Source of the DNA: Aureimonas pseudogalii
Lineage (GTDB): Bacteria > Pseudomonadota > Alphaproteobacteria > Rhizobiales > Rhizobiaceae
Assembly (NCBI RefSeq): GCF_014196835.1
Contig: NZ_JACIEK010000001.1
Span: 558,001 to 622,000 of the forward strand
DNA: 64,000 bases
Direction of reading: 5' to 3'
Below are positions 27,092 to 39,000 of the stretch, in pieces; position 1 is the stretch's first letter, and each line of letters starts with the position of its first letter. A model generated the notes under the pieces. It worked only from the letters and a program-made list of their open reading frames with translations, was not told the origin of the DNA and did not search any database. Made by a program: the position numbers and the translations under genes.

Positions 27092-30000
27092 CGCCTCGTC
27101 TCCCCGGAGAGCTCTCGCCGAGCCTCTTCGATCAGCCGCTCCAGTTCCGCCGGGGACACCGAGGCGAGGAGGTCCTCCTCGAGCCGCGCGGCGACGGTGC
27201 GCAGGCTGGAGGCGTCGTAGAACCGTCGCAGGCGGAGCTTGATGCCCGTCAACAGCGCGATGTCCGCCACCGCGCGCGCCGCGGCCAGCGAATGGCCGCC
27301 GAGCGCGAAGAAGTCCTCGGTGGCGGGCACGGAAGACTCGGGCCGGTCGAGCACCGCCGCCCAGACCGGCAGGAGCAGGCCTTCGAGATAGCCGGCGGGC
27401 CGCGCATCGGCGTCGGCGTCGCGATCCGCGAGGCGCGTCCTCTCGGGATCGGGCAAGGCGTGTCGGTCGATCTTGCCGTTGGGCAGGAGCGGCAGCGCGC
27501 CCAGCCTCGTCCAGTGCTGCGGCACCATGTGCCCCGCGAGCGTGGCGCGCAGGCCCTCGACCAGCGCCGACGGCTCGGCCGGGCCGCACCAATAGGCCGC
27601 GAGCGCCAGCCCGCCGCCGGGCGCCGGCACGGGCCGCACGGCCGCGTCGCCCGCCCCCGGCTGGCTGCGCAGCACCGCCTCGACCTCGCCGATCTCGACC
27701 CGCATGCCGCGGATCTTGATCTGCCCGTCCTGCCGGCCGAGGAATTCGATCTCGCCCGAGCCGTTCCAGCGCGCCCAGTCCTTCGTGCGGAACATCCGCC
27801 CCGCGCCGAACGGGTTCGCCAGGAAGGCCTCCGCGTCGAGGCCCGGCCGGGCGTGATAGCCGTCCGCGAGATTGTCGCCGGTGACGTAGAGTTCGCCCGG
27901 CAGCCCTTGCGGCACCAGCCGTCGGCGGCGGTCGAGCACGTAGGTGCCGGAGCGGTCGATCGGCTGGCCGATGGGCACCGGCGCGCGCGCGTCCTCGACC
28001 GCCATGCCGGCGGTGTCGAAGGCGGTGACGTCGCCGGCGACCTCCGAAGAGCCGTAGAAGTTGACGAGCCGGGCACCGGGCAGCTCGGCCCGGAACCGCG
28101 CCACCAGCTCGGCCGTGCAAGCCTCGCCGCTGACGATCCAGGTGCGCAGGGCGCCGAGCCGGCGCGCCGCGCCGCCGGGCAGGTCGAGGATGGCGCGCAG
28201 CAGCGACGGCACCAGCACGATCCAGGTCACGCGGCGCATCGCGAGAGTGTCGATGAGGCGTCCGGTGTCGGCGACGTCGTCGTTCGCCACCACCACGGCC
28301 GGCACGCCGGCGAGTAGCGGCCCGAAGATCTCGGCGACCGAGTCGACGAAGGGCAGTGCCGTCTTGAAGACGGCCACCTCGTCGGCGCCGTAGGGCAGCG
28401 CGCGCCAGCTCCATTCGAGGCGGTTGAGAAGCCCGCGATGCAGCGCCCGAACGCCCTTCGGACGGCCGGTCGAGCCGGAGGTGTAGATGAGATAGGCGAG
28501 ATCGTCCGGCGTGAGCGCCGAGGTCACGCGTTCCGCCGGGCCACCCGCGGCCAGCACCGCACCGGCGTCGAGCACGGCGCAGACCGGCGCGGCGGCGAGC
28601 GCGCCGCCGTCGGTGAGGACGAGCACGGCGCCGCTATCCTCGATCATGAAGGCGAGCCGGTCGGCCGGGTAGGCGGGATCGAGCGGCAGCCAGGCCGCGC
28701 CCGCCTTGACGACTGCCAGGAGCGAGGCGACGGTCAGGGGCGAGCGCTCCATGTGCACCGCGACGACCGCCCCGCGGCCGATGCCACGCGCCCGCAGCGC
28801 CGCGGCAAGGACGTTCGCGTCGGCTTCGATCTCGGCATAGGTCGCGACCCCGTCGCCGTGGATCAGCGCCGGGGCGCCGGGCGCGGCGTCGGCGCGGGCC
28901 TCGAACAGCGCCAGCACGGAGCCGGCCGCCGATGCCGGCCGGTCCGGCCCGAGGCTGGCGGCGAGGATCGCGGCCTCCGCCTCCGGTCGCAGAATGTCGA
29001 CCTCGCCGAGCGTGCGTGCGGCGCCGAGCTCCTCGACGAGCGTCGCGAAATGGTCGGCGAGCGCCGCGATCTCGCCCGCCGCGAAGCGCCCGGCATCGTA
29101 GACGAATTCGACGGCGAGACCCTCGCCCTCCGGCACGACGAAGAGCGTGAGCGCGTAGCTCGTGGTCTGGTGTCCGTCGATCCCGCGGATGAGGTCCACG
29201 AGCCCCGCCCCTTCCGGGACCGACGCGCCGGGAGCGACAAGCCGCGCCGCGAGCCCGCCGTCGAGCGGGAAGTTCTGGAAGACCAGCAGGCTGTCGCAGA
29301 GCCGCTCGCCGGCGGGAAGGCCGCTGAGGGCCTGGATGTCGGCGAAGGTCAGGTGGTTGAAGCGGTCGTTGCCCGCATGGGTCTCCTGCACCGCGCCGAG
29401 GTATGACGGGACGCCCTCGGCGTCGACGGTCCGCACGCGAAGCGGCAGCACGTTGACGAAGGGGCCGACCGCGTCCTCGATGCCGGGCAGGTCGGCGGGG
29501 CGGCCCGAGACGGTGACGCCGAAGACCTGGTCCTCGCCCTGGTTGTAGCGCGCGAGGAGGAGAGCCCAGGCGCCCTGAATGGCGGTGCCGAGGGTGATCC
29601 CCTCGCTCCGGGCGCGGTGTGCCAGCGGCGCGAGCGCGGCCGGGTCGAGCGTCACGCGGTGGCTGGCGAAGACGCCGATCTCGGCGGCGGTGCCGCGACC
29701 GATCACGAGGTCGGTGCCCGCCGTCAGCCCGGCGAAGCCGTCCCGCCAGTGCGCCCGCGCCGCCTCGCGGTCCTGCGCGGCGATCCAGCCGACATGCGTC
29801 GCGAAGTCGGGCGCCGGGGCGAGCGCGGCGACGGGCAGGCCGACGAGGCCGTCATAGAGCACGGCGAGATCGCGCAGCAACAGCGGCAGCGACCAGCCGT
29901 CGACCACCGCGTGATGGACGGCGAGGAGCAGCGCGCTGCCGCCGTCCGGCGCCAGCGCCAGCGTCGCGCGCATGGCGGGCGCACCCGACAGGTCGATGGG

Positions 30001-33000
30001 CCTTGCCCGGTCGGCCGCCACGAGAGCGGCGAGCGCCGCGTCGTGGTCGTCCGCCGAACGGCCGCGCCAGTCGAGGCGTTCGAGCGGCAACCGTACGTGG
30101 CGGTGGACGATCTGGAGCGGCCGGTCGGATAGCGACCAGTCGAAGCTGGTGCGCAGGATCGCGTGGCGCGCGACGAGCGCGCCCAGCGCCCCCTGCAGCG
30201 CCTCGACGTCGAGGCCGGCACCCAGCCTCAGGGTCGTGTGGATGCCGTAGACCGCGCTGTCGGGGTCGGCGAGGGCGTGGAAGACCATGCCGGTCTGGCC
30301 GGGCGTCGCGGCATGGACCGTCTCGAAATCGGGATGACCGGCGGCGAGCGCATCCAGCCCACCGGGGCGGAAGGTCGCCAGCGGAAAATCGCCATCCAGC
30401 CAGACGGCCGGGTCGGGCCGTGCGGCGAGCGCGGCGAGCGCGCGCAGGGCGTCCGCCAGCGCATCGGGCAGCACGGAGAGCGCCGCCGGCACCTCGTTGC
30501 AGCCATGCAGGCCGAGCCGCAGCGATCCCCCGGCGAGGGCGAGTTCCAGATGCGGCGGGGCCTCGAAGGCCAGAGGCAGCACCGGCGTCTCGACCGCGCA
30601 GACGGCGAAGGCCGCATCGCCCCCGACGAGCCGCACCGTGAGACCGAACGTCTCGGCCGCAGCCCTCGCAGGCGCTCCGAGGGCCGTCTTGGCGGCGCGA
30701 AGGTCTGCCGCGAGGTCGCCGGTCGAGGTCGGCAACGCCACCAGGCGCTCGCGCGCCGTGGCGAGACCCGCCGTGCCGGACGGGCGATCCGCGACGACCA
30801 ACCCGACCGGGCCGGGCAGGCCGGACACGGATGCCATGAGTGCGGCGGCGATGAGCGCGTCGGCACCGCTGCGCAGATGACGCGCCGCCAAAGCCGGAAG
30901 CTCGGCGAGGTCGAGGTCGAGGTCGAGATTTGGCGACAGGCGTCTCGACGCCGAGGCGTCGAGCGCGGCCTCGATCGGGACCGGCGGCAGAAGGGCGAGC
31001 CGGGGCGCGGTGCCGGCGGGCGGGCGGCTGGCGATCAACGCGACGAGATCCGACAGGACGATCCGCCAGCCCGCGGCGTCGAGCAGCAGCGGATGGGCGC
31101 GCAGCACGATCGCCGCGACGCCGCCCCCCGCGTCGTCGAACGCCACCGCGAGCGCCGCCGGCGCCTCGATGTCGGCGCTCTCGCCGAAGGCCAGCACCGG
31201 GCCCGTCGCCCGGCTTTCGATCCGACCGCGCAGGATGTCGTGCCGGGCAGCGAGCGCGGCGAGGACGCGGCGCGCCTCTCCGTCCGCGATCGGGGTGTCG
31301 AGGGTGAGACGCACCGAGCGCCAGGCCTCCACCGGCAGCATCGGGAAGCCCGCGCCGAGAGTGACGTCACGGAGCGCGGGAGCGGCGGCGTCCGCGCGCA
31401 CGGCGAGATCGGCGAGCGTCGCGGTCTCGAAGAGATCGCGCACGCCGACCGCGAGGCCCGCGGCGGCGGCGCGCGTCGCGACCCGGATCGCCGAGATCGA
31501 GTCGCCGCCGAGGTGGAAGTAGTTGTGGGTGCGGCCGATGTCCTGCGGCCGGCGCGCCAGCACCTCGGCCCAGATTGCGGCGAGCGCGGTTTCCGTGGCG
31601 GTCTGTGGCGGCACCACGGGTCCGGCCGTGGACGCACTCTCGTCGTCCGGCGTCGGCAGGGCGCGCAGGTCGACCTTGCCGTTCGGCAGAAGCGGGATGT
31701 CGGCGAGCGCCACCAGCGCGGCCGGCACCATGTGGCGCGGCAGGATCGCTTCGAGGGTAAGGCGCAGATCGGCAGGATCGAGGCCACCGGTGTAGTAGGC
31801 GACGAGCCGCGCCCGGCCGTCGGTGCCCGGACGGTTGAGGACGACGGCGGCGGCGACCGCGTCGACGCCGCGCAGCGCCGCCTCGACCTCGGCGAGATCG
31901 ACCCGCATGCCGCGGATCTTCACCTGTCCGTCCTGTCGTCCGAGGAAGGTGATCGTGCCGTCGGGCTCGCGCCGGCCCCAGTCGCGGCTGCGGAACAACT
32001 GGCCCTCGCCGAAGGGATTGGGCACGAAGGCCTCTGCGGAAAGGCCGGGCTGGCCGTGATAGCCCGCGGCGAGATGGGCACCGCCGATCCAGAGTTCGCC
32101 CGGCATGCCGTCCGGCACGGCACGGCGCGCGGCGTCGAGGAGGTAGACCGACGAATTGTCGAGCGGGCGGCCGAGCGAGGCCGGCCGCATGGCGCCCGGC
32201 GCCATCTCGGCGGTGTCGAACCAGGTGACGTCGCCGGCGACCTCCGAGGAGCCGTAGAGGTTGACGAGCCGTCCGGCCGGCACCGCGCGGCGGAAGTCGG
32301 CGACGAGGTCGGCGGACAGCGCCTCGCCCGACGAGATCCAGTGCATGAGCTTCGGCAGCCGGCTCCCGAGGTCGGGATGGAGGTCGAGCAGGGCGCGCAG
32401 CAACGTCGGCACGAGCACGAGACGCGAGACGCCGTGTGCGGCGAGGCGGTCGGCGAGGCCCGGCACGTCGCGGGCGTCGGCATCGCCCAGCACCAGCGAG
32501 GGCACGCCCGCGAGGAGCGGCCCGAAGATCTCCCACACGCAGTCGACGAAGGAGAGCGCCGTCTTCTGCACCGCGACCTCGCCCGCCGCGAAGGGCATCT
32601 CGCGCCACATCCAGCCGAAGCGGTTGAGCGCGCCGCGATGCAGCGCCCGCACGCCCTTCGGCTGGCCGGTCGAGCCGGACGTGTAGATGAGGTAGGCGAG
32701 GCTGTCGGGGGCGAGCACGGCCGCGCCGGGGGTCTCGCCGCGGCCGGCCTCCGGCGTCTCCAGAGCGGCCGCGAGCGCGAGGCGGCGAGGCGCCGCTGCG
32801 TCGAGACCGGGCGGCAGGTCGCCCGCATGGAGGAGGATCGCGGCGCCGGAATCCTCCAGGACGTGGGCGAGGCGCGCGGCGGGGTAGCTCGGGTCGAGCG
32901 CAAGGAACGCGGCGCCCGCCTTCATGATGGCGAGAAGCGCAGCCGTGGCGTCGAGCGAGCGCTCGGTGAGGAGCGCCACCACGTCGCCGGGAACGACGCC

Positions 33001-36000
33001 AGCGTCGGCGAGCGCGAAGGCGATGCGGCGCGCGCGCCGGTCGAGCTCGGCATAGGAGAGGCGGTCGCGTCCGTCGAACAGCGCGACCCCGTCCGGCGTG
33101 CGCGCCGCCTGCCGCTCGAAGAGCGCGATCAGCGAGGGCGCGTCGGGCAGCGGCGCCAGCGGGCCGGCGGAGCGGGCGAGAACGCCGGCCTCCTCGTCGG
33201 CGTCCATCAGACGGAGATCGCCGAGCGTCGCCGCCTCGGCCATGCCGAGAAGCAGGCGGGCGAACCGCTCCGTCAGCACCGCCATCTCGGGCGCGTCGAA
33301 GCGGCCGGCATCGTACTGGACGCGCAGCGCGAGCCCGCCCGCCTCGCCTTCCGCGAACAGCGTGACGGGGGCGCTGGTCTTCTGGAGGCCGGTCATGCCG
33401 GCGACGAGGCCGCCGAGCCCTTCCGCGCCTCTGCCGGACGCCGCCGCGCCGAGCGGCGTGTTCTGAACGATCACCAGCGTCTCGGCGAGCCGCTGACCGG
33501 CGGGAACGCCGGAGAAGCGCTGGATGTCGGCGAGACCGAGATGGCCCAACGCGTCGTTGGCGGCCTGCCGCTCCTGCAGCGCGCGCAGCCAGGACCACAG
33601 CGCCTCGCCGTCGTCCGCGTCGGCGCGCAGCGGCAGCGCGTTGAGGAACATGCCGACGATGTCCTCGGCGCCGGGAAGATCGTGCGGCCGGCCGGAGACG
33701 GTGACGTTGGCGAGCACCTCGCGCGAACCCGAATAGCGCGACAGGAGCAGCGCCCAGGCGCCCATCACGAGGGTCGCGAGCGTCACCCGCTCGGCCCGCG
33801 CCGCCGCGGCCAGCGGGGCGAAGGCGTCCGGGTCGATCCGGCGCGCCGCGAGGCCGACCGCGCCGGTCTCGGCCGCCGCGTCCCGGCCGATGCCGAGTTC
33901 GGTCGGCGCGTCGAAGCCGGAGAGCTCCAGCGACCAATAGGCTTCGGCCGCCGCGCGGTTGCGGGTGGAGAGCCAGCGAACGTAACGCTCGAAGCCGGGC
34001 GCGGGGTCGAGGTCGAGGGGGTGTCCCGCCATGCGAGCCCCATAGAAGGCGACGAGGTCGTCGTAGAGGAGCCCCATGCTCCAGCCGTCGACGATCGCGT
34101 GGTGCTTCAGCCAGACGAGCGTATGGCCGCCGCGCCGGCGCGCCAGCGTCAGCCGCATCAGCGGCGCGTGGGCGAGATCGAGCGGGCGCGCGAGGTCGGC
34201 CGCCGCCAGATCGTCGAGCGCCCCGGCCTCGTCGGCGGCGTCGGTGAGGTCGACCTCGCTCCAGGGCAGCGCCACCGAGCGATGCACGAGTTGCAGCGGA
34301 TGGGCCCGGTCCTCCCAGAGGAAGCCCGTGCGCAGCACCGGATGGCGGGCGGTGAGATCGCCGATCGCCGCCTTCAGCGCCGCGACGTCGAGGCCTTGCG
34401 TGAAATCGATGCGGGTCTGCAGCAGGAAGGCGCCGCTCTCGGGGGCGAGCAGCGAATGGAACAGCATGCCCTCCTGCCCGAACGTGGCGTCGTGCACCGC
34501 CTCGACGCCGGGCCGCTCCGCCAGCAGGCGGTCGCGCTCCTCGGACGTCATCCCGGCCGGCAGAGCGGCCTCGGCGGACGGATCGTCGGCGTCGGTTTCG
34601 TCGGCGCTGGCCGCTGCCGCGGCCAGCGCCGCGAGCGTCTGGTGGCGGAAGACCGCGCGCACGTCGAAGCGCAGGCCGGCCCGCCGGGCGCGGGCGGCGA
34701 GTTGCAGGCTGAGGATGGAATCCCCGCCGAGCTCGAAGAAATTGTCGTGCCGCCCGACGCTCTCGCGCGCCAGCATCTCGCGCCAGATGGCGGCAAGCAC
34801 GGCCTCGGCGCCCTCGCGCGGCGCCTCGAAGGCGAGGGACGCCGCCGGCCCCTCCGGCACGGGCGGCAGCGCCCGGCGGTCGATCTTGCCGTTCGGCAGC
34901 AGCGGAAAGGCGGGAAGATGCATCATCGCCGCCGGCACCATGTGCTCGGGCAGGACCGTTTCGAGATGCGCCCTCAGCGAGGCGATCAGGACATCCGCCT
35001 CGACTCCGCCGAACTCGCCAGTCGCCGGCACGACATGGGCGACGAGGCGCGAGCGCCGGTCCGCCGTCTTCTGTGCCGAGACGAGCGCGGCTGCGACGCC
35101 GCGATGGGCGAGCAGCGCGGCCTCGATCTCGGCAGGCTCGATGCGAAAGCCGCGGATCTTGATCTGCGCGTCGCGCCGCCCGTGGAACTCGAACGTGCCG
35201 CGCGGCGTGGCGCGGCCGTAGTCGCCGGTTCGGTAGACGCGGCCGAGGCCCGCCCGCTCCACGAAGGCGCCGGCGGTGCGCTCGTCGTCGTCGAGATAGC
35301 CGATCGCGACCCCCGGCCCGCCGATGGCGATCTCGCCGATCGTGCCGGGCGCGGCGGGAGCGCCGAACAGGTCGAGAATGTGGACGGCGACGTTCGGCAG
35401 GGGCCGGCCGATCTCGGGCGAGACGTCGCCCATTGCGGCCATGGCGCGGCTGTCGCTGAGATAGGCCGTGGCGGTGATCGAGGCCTCGGTCGGGCCGTAG
35501 GAGGAGAGGAACGTCACCTCGCGGTCGCAGAGCGCGGCCCAGCGGCGCATCGTGCGCCCCGACAGGGCCTCGCCGCCGGTGAGGAAGATCCGGATGGTGG
35601 GCGCCATGCGCAGGCCCTCCTCTGTCATCGTGTCCACCCACTGGCGCCAGAGCGCCGCCGGCAGGTCGAGCATGGTGAGGCCGTGGCGCTCGGCGAGGTC
35701 CATGAAGTCGCGCGCGCCGAGGCCGTTCGGCCGGTGGTGAAGGACCGAGCGCCCGCCCGCCAGCAGCGGCACGAAGATCTGCAGCGCCGAGGCGTCGAAG
35801 TTGAGCGGCGCGAACTGCAGGAGGCTGTCGCCCGGACCGACGCCGAGCCGCCGGCCCATGCCGAGCGCCATGTTGGCGACGCCGCGATGGGGCACCACGA
35901 CACCCTTCGGCGTGCCCGTCGTTCCCGAGGTGAAGATGACGTAGAGCGGCAGCCCGGCGTCGTGCGCGGGGCGGACGAGGCCCCGGCCGGCCGGAAGCGG

Positions 36001-39000
36001 GTTCTCCAGCAGGTGATACGGCACGCCGGGCCGGCCGTCGGCGTCCGCGAAGAGCGCCAGCAGCGGCGCCTCGGTCAGGAGGAAGCAGGCGCGCGACGCG
36101 GCGAGCAGGCCGCGCTGGCGCTCGGTCGGCGCCGCCGGGTCGAGCGGCACGTAGGCCGCGCCCGCCTTCATCGCTCCGTAGATCGCGACGAGCAGCGCCG
36201 GCGAGCGCTCGGCGGCGATCGCCACCCGGTCGCCGTGGCCGACGCCGCGATCCTGGAGGAAGGCCGCCATGGCGGCCGACGCGGCCTCGAACTCGGCCCA
36301 GGTCAGTTGCGTGGCCCGCCCGTCCGCGGCCTCATGCACCACGGCGACGGCGTGCGGACGATCCTGCGCATGGGCGTCAAGGATCGCGTCGAGGCGCAGG
36401 TCCGCGATGTCCGGCATCGCCGCCGCGGCGACGACGACCGGCCCGTCGTGGAAGGCGAGCGCGCCCACGGCCGCTTCGGGAGCGTCGAGAGCCGAGGCGA
36501 GAAGCCGGCAAAACCGGATGGCCAGGTCCTCGATCGTCGCGGGCTCGAAGAGCTCGGTGCGATATTCCAGCATCGCCTCGATGCCGTCCCGGGTCTGCGT
36601 CATGTCGAGCACGAGGTCGAACTGCGTCGCGCCCTTGTCGAGCCGCACCGCGCGGATCGCGAGGCCGGCGACCTCCTGCGGGGGCGCGGGCGTGTTCTGC
36701 CAGACGAAGAGCGTCTGGAAGATCGGCGAATGGCCCTCGCTGCGCTCCGTGACGAGATCCTCGACGATCGCCTCGAAGGGCAGCGCCGCATGCGCCATGG
36801 CGTCGAGGAGTTCGCCCTGCGCGCGACGGCAGAGCGCGTCGAAGCCGGGCTCGTCGGCGACGTCGAAGCGCAGCGCCAGCGTGTCGGCGAAGAAGCCGAC
36901 GACCTCTTCCGAGCCCGGCAGCGTGCGGTTGGCGGTGACGGTGCCGATGGCGAAGGCACCCTGCCCGCTCAGGCGCGCCAGCAGCAGGCCCCAGGCCGAG
37001 AAGAGCACGGCGAAGGGCGTGACGCCGAGGCGCCGGGCGGTCTCTCCCAGGCGCCCGGCCTCCTCGCGTGGCAGGGCGAAGCGATGGACGCGCCCCTCGC
37101 CGTTCGGAACGTCGGGCCGCGGATGGTCGGCGGGAAGCTCCAGCACCTCGGGAAGATCGCCGAGCCGTCCGTGCCAGAAGGCGCGCAGCGGCTCGGCGTC
37201 GAGCGCCAGCCGCGCGCCGGCCGAGGCCGCCGCGAAATCGGCGTAGTCGAGCGCGGGAAGCCCGAGACCGCGCAACGGGCCGCTGTCGGCCGCCGCGCCA
37301 TAGGCGAGCGCGAAGTCGCGGCCGAGGATCGCCATCGACCAGCCGTCGGTGACGATGTGATGGGCGGCGAGAACGAGCACGTGCGCCGTCGCCGAGCGCC
37401 GGAACAGCGCGGCGCGCACGAGCGGTCCGGCCTCGAGATCGAAGGGCGCGGAGGCGGCGGCCAGCGCCGCGCGCTCCACGGCGGCGGCGGCGTCGTCCCG
37501 GTCGGACAGATCGACGATCTCGAAGGGCAGCACCCCCGCCTCGTCGATCACCGCCAGGGGCTCGCCGTCCCGGTCCACGAAGCGGCAGCGCAGGCTCTCG
37601 TGCCGGGCAGCGAGCGCGCCCAGCGCGGCGCGCACGCGCTCGGGATCGAGCGGGCCGGAGAGTTCGATCCGCGAGGGCAGATTGTAGGTGCCGCGCGCGG
37701 GATCGAGCTGATGCAGGAACCAGAGCCGGCGCTGCGAGGGCGACAGCGGCAGCGGTTGCCCCCGTACCTGCCGCGCGATCGCGACCGGCGCCGGCGCCGC
37801 GTCGTCGGGAGCGGAACCGAGAAGGCGCGCGAGATCGCCGAGCCGCGAGGCGCGGAAGAGGTCGCGTGCCGACAGCGCGGCCGAGCCCGCCGCGCCGAGC
37901 CGCGTCAGGACGCGCATCGCGAGGAGCGAGTCGCCGCCCACGGCGAAGAAGTCGCTGCCCGGCGACAGCGCGGCGGGATCGACACCCAGCACCTCGGCCC
38001 AGATCGCGGCGACGACGCGCTCGCTTGCGTTCAGCGGCGCGCCCTCGCCGCCCGCCGCGCCCCCGTTCACCCCGCTTGCGAGTTCGCCCGGCCAGTCCAC
38101 CGCCGGCAGCGCCCGGCGATCCACCTTGCCGTTGGCATTCAGCGGCAGGCGCGCGAGAGGCAGGATCGCTTGCGGCACCATGTAGTCCGGCAGCCGGCGC
38201 AGGAGCTCGGCCCGAAGCGCCGCGCGGTCGAACGAGGTGCCAAGGCGCGGCACCACGTAGGACGCGAGGCGGGTCGTCCCGCCGACGTCGTGCGGGACGA
38301 CGACCGCGCCCGCGACGGCGGGCAGCCGCTCCAGCGCCTTCTCGATCTCGCCGATCTCGACGCGGAAGCCCCGCAGCTTGATCTGGTCGTCGGCGCGTCC
38401 TCGATAGTCGAGCAGCCCGTCCGGCCGCCAGCGCACGAGATCGCCGGTGCGGTAGAAGCGCTCGTCCCGACCGGGCACCGCGACGAAGGCGGCGTCGGTG
38501 AGGTCGGGCCGGCCGTGATAGCCGCGCGCCAGCGTGCCCGCGACGTAGAGCGTACCGACCGCGCCCGGCGGCAGCGGCTGCAGCGCCGCGTCGAGCACGA
38601 GCGCCACGGCGTTGGCGACCGGCGTTCCGATCGGCACCGGGCCCTCGCCGGGATCGACGGGCGCTCGCCCGTCGCCGGGATCGACGAGGTCGCCCCCGAC
38701 ATCGAGGCGCGCGGCGGTGCAGACGATGGTGGTCTCGGTCGGGCCGTAGGTGTTCCAGAGACCGATTGCCGGAGGAGCCCGTTCGCGCCAGCGCGCCACC
38801 GCCGCGGGCTTGGCCGCCTCGCCGCCGAGCACGACGTGCCGCAGGCCGGCGGGAATGCGGGCGAGCGCAGCGGGCTCGCCCATCAGCTCGTGCCAGAAGG
38901 CGGTGGGCAGGTCGAGGACGGTGATGGCCTTGGCGGCGACGTCGTCCCAGAAGGCGCACGCGCCCGCCGGCAGATCCTCGTCGCGAAGGGTCAGGCCGGC

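Noticed and set aside
27088-27300. Possible thioesterase or reductase domain at the end of the megasynthase
   Set aside because: Only about 65 residues follow the T4 serine, and no GxSxG or NAD-binding motif is present.
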